This document shows positions 63,585 through 64,000 of a DNA stretch of 64,000 nt, piece after piece. The DNA is from Rubrivivax sp. A210 (GTDB lineage: Bacteria; Pseudomonadota; Gammaproteobacteria; Burkholderiales; Burkholderiaceae_C). Made by a program: the position numbers and the translations under genes. The notes beneath the pieces are model-generated. The model was not told the origin of the DNA. It made no database searches and saw nothing but the letters and a program-made list of their open reading frames with translations. Numbering within the stretch: the stretch's first letter is position 1; every line of letters begins with the position of its first letter. The stretch spans positions 248,001-312,000 of the forward strand of contig NZ_CAJGBN010000034.1 in NCBI RefSeq assembly GCF_904426505.1, written 5' to 3'.

Positions 63585-64000
63585 GTGGCCGTCGTCGAGA
63601 TCCACGCGGTGTCGCAGACCTTCGGCGAGGGCGAGCTGGCCGTGCAGGCGCTCAAGCCCGCCAGCCTGGCCATAGCCGCCGGCGAGCTGGTGGCCCTGCT
63701 GGGCCCCAGTGGGTCGGGCAAGAGCACGCTGCTGCTGGCCATCAGCCTGATCCAGCCGCCCACGCGCGGGCGCATCGTCATCGCCGGCCAGACGCTCTAC
63801 GACGATGGCCCGACCGCCATCGACGTGCGCGCCTTTCGCCGCCGCCACATCGGCTTCGTTTTCCAGCAGCACAACCTCATCCCCTTTCTCACCGCGCAGG
63901 AGAACGTGGCGCTGATGCTGCAGATCAATGGCGTGAGCCGGCGCGAGGCCCGGCGGCGCGCGCTGGACCTGCTCGGCTACCTGGAGATCGCCCACCGCGC
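63585..64000 (+). CDS. ABC exporter ATP-binding protein, N-terminal part
   Basis: Open to the right window edge; 138 codons are visible. Walker A GPSGSGKST is at about residues 43-51 and the Q-loop is in FVFQQHNLIPFLTAQENV. This is the LolD/MacB/DevA group of ATPases. The start is GTG, directly abutting the intergenic repeat. It completes the adaptor-permease-ATPase exporter. Confidence 0.92.
   Translation, partial: MAVVEIHAVSQTFGEGELAVQALKPASLAIAAGELVALLGPSGSGKSTLLLAISLIQPPTRGRIVIAGQTLYDDGPTAIDVRAFRRRHIGFVFQQHNLIPFLTAQENVALMLQINGVSRREARRRALDLLGYLEIAHR

Overview
The window is about 70% G+C, densely coded and chromosomal in character. Gene order points to a betaproteobacterium of the order Burkholderiales, probably near Rubrivivax, Leptothrix or Methylibium (Sphaerotilaceae): rpsP-rimM-trmD-rplS followed by a NUDIX and a CobD-like gene, hda-HAD-pcnB-folK, xseB-ispA-dxs, argD-argF with a DUF3579 gene and rpsT, and a stand-alone flhDC. 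The family assignment is inference from gene content and could be settled by searching any of these proteins. No transposase, phage gene or CRISPR array was seen.

Layout. 1-5.3 kb: sugar-type ABC importer (permease cut by the window edge, binding protein, ATPase) divergent from a GntR regulator, a DenD-type dehydrogenase and an SDR, so probably a sugar-acid or tetronate catabolic locus; it ends with an SDR-fold protein carrying the halohydrin-dehalogenase fingerprint. 6-31 kb: housekeeping genes (arginine synthesis, ribosomal proteins, tRNA modification, MurJ, poly(A) polymerase, folate) with two phosphate modules: DUF47-pit, and ppk1-sixA beside a convergent ppx. Both modules carry triplicated 11-bp-period Pho-box-like repeats. 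30-39 kb: universal stress protein with a perfect FNR/ANR box, sulfurtransferase, EamA transporter, Rieske oxygenase, isoprenoid precursor genes, folE2 and flhDC.

39.8-56.6 kb is the most unusual part: a quinoprotein (PQQ) associated locus. Thirteen tightly packed minus-strand genes (51678 down to 39788) encode a PqqB-like protein without the usual N-terminal cysteine motif, an ABC ATPase, a YVTN beta-propeller protein, an ABC binding protein, an ABC-2 permease, an ExbB-like and an ExbD-like protein, a small membrane protein, a lipoprotein, a TctC/Bug binding protein, a RavA-like AAA ATPase, a ViaA-like VWA protein and a DUF364 protein. Next to it are a degenerate metallo-beta-lactamase-fold protein, a sigma-54 activator of the AcoR type, cytochrome c550 PedF and a periplasmic binding protein. 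Near-identical -24/-12 elements precede both the 13-gene unit and pedF, so the activator probably drives both. No quinoprotein dehydrogenase is in the window; this locus looks like the accessory and electron-relay part of such a system.

56.6-64 kb: dusC, an unrecognised gene, a VanZ-like protein, tRNA-Thr(CGT), a periplasmic protein combining a CxxCH haem motif with three rhodanese-like domains, and a three-part ABC exporter cut off at the right edge.

Two patterns cross the whole window. An intergenic repeat fills the gap between co-directional genes three times and ends on the start codon. The palindrome GTGCAC is almost absent, and Val-His pairs use the otherwise rare codon GTA instead. 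Starts were chosen from Shine-Dalgarno sites, stop/start overlaps and family N-termini. All searches and counts were by eye, with no database comparison.
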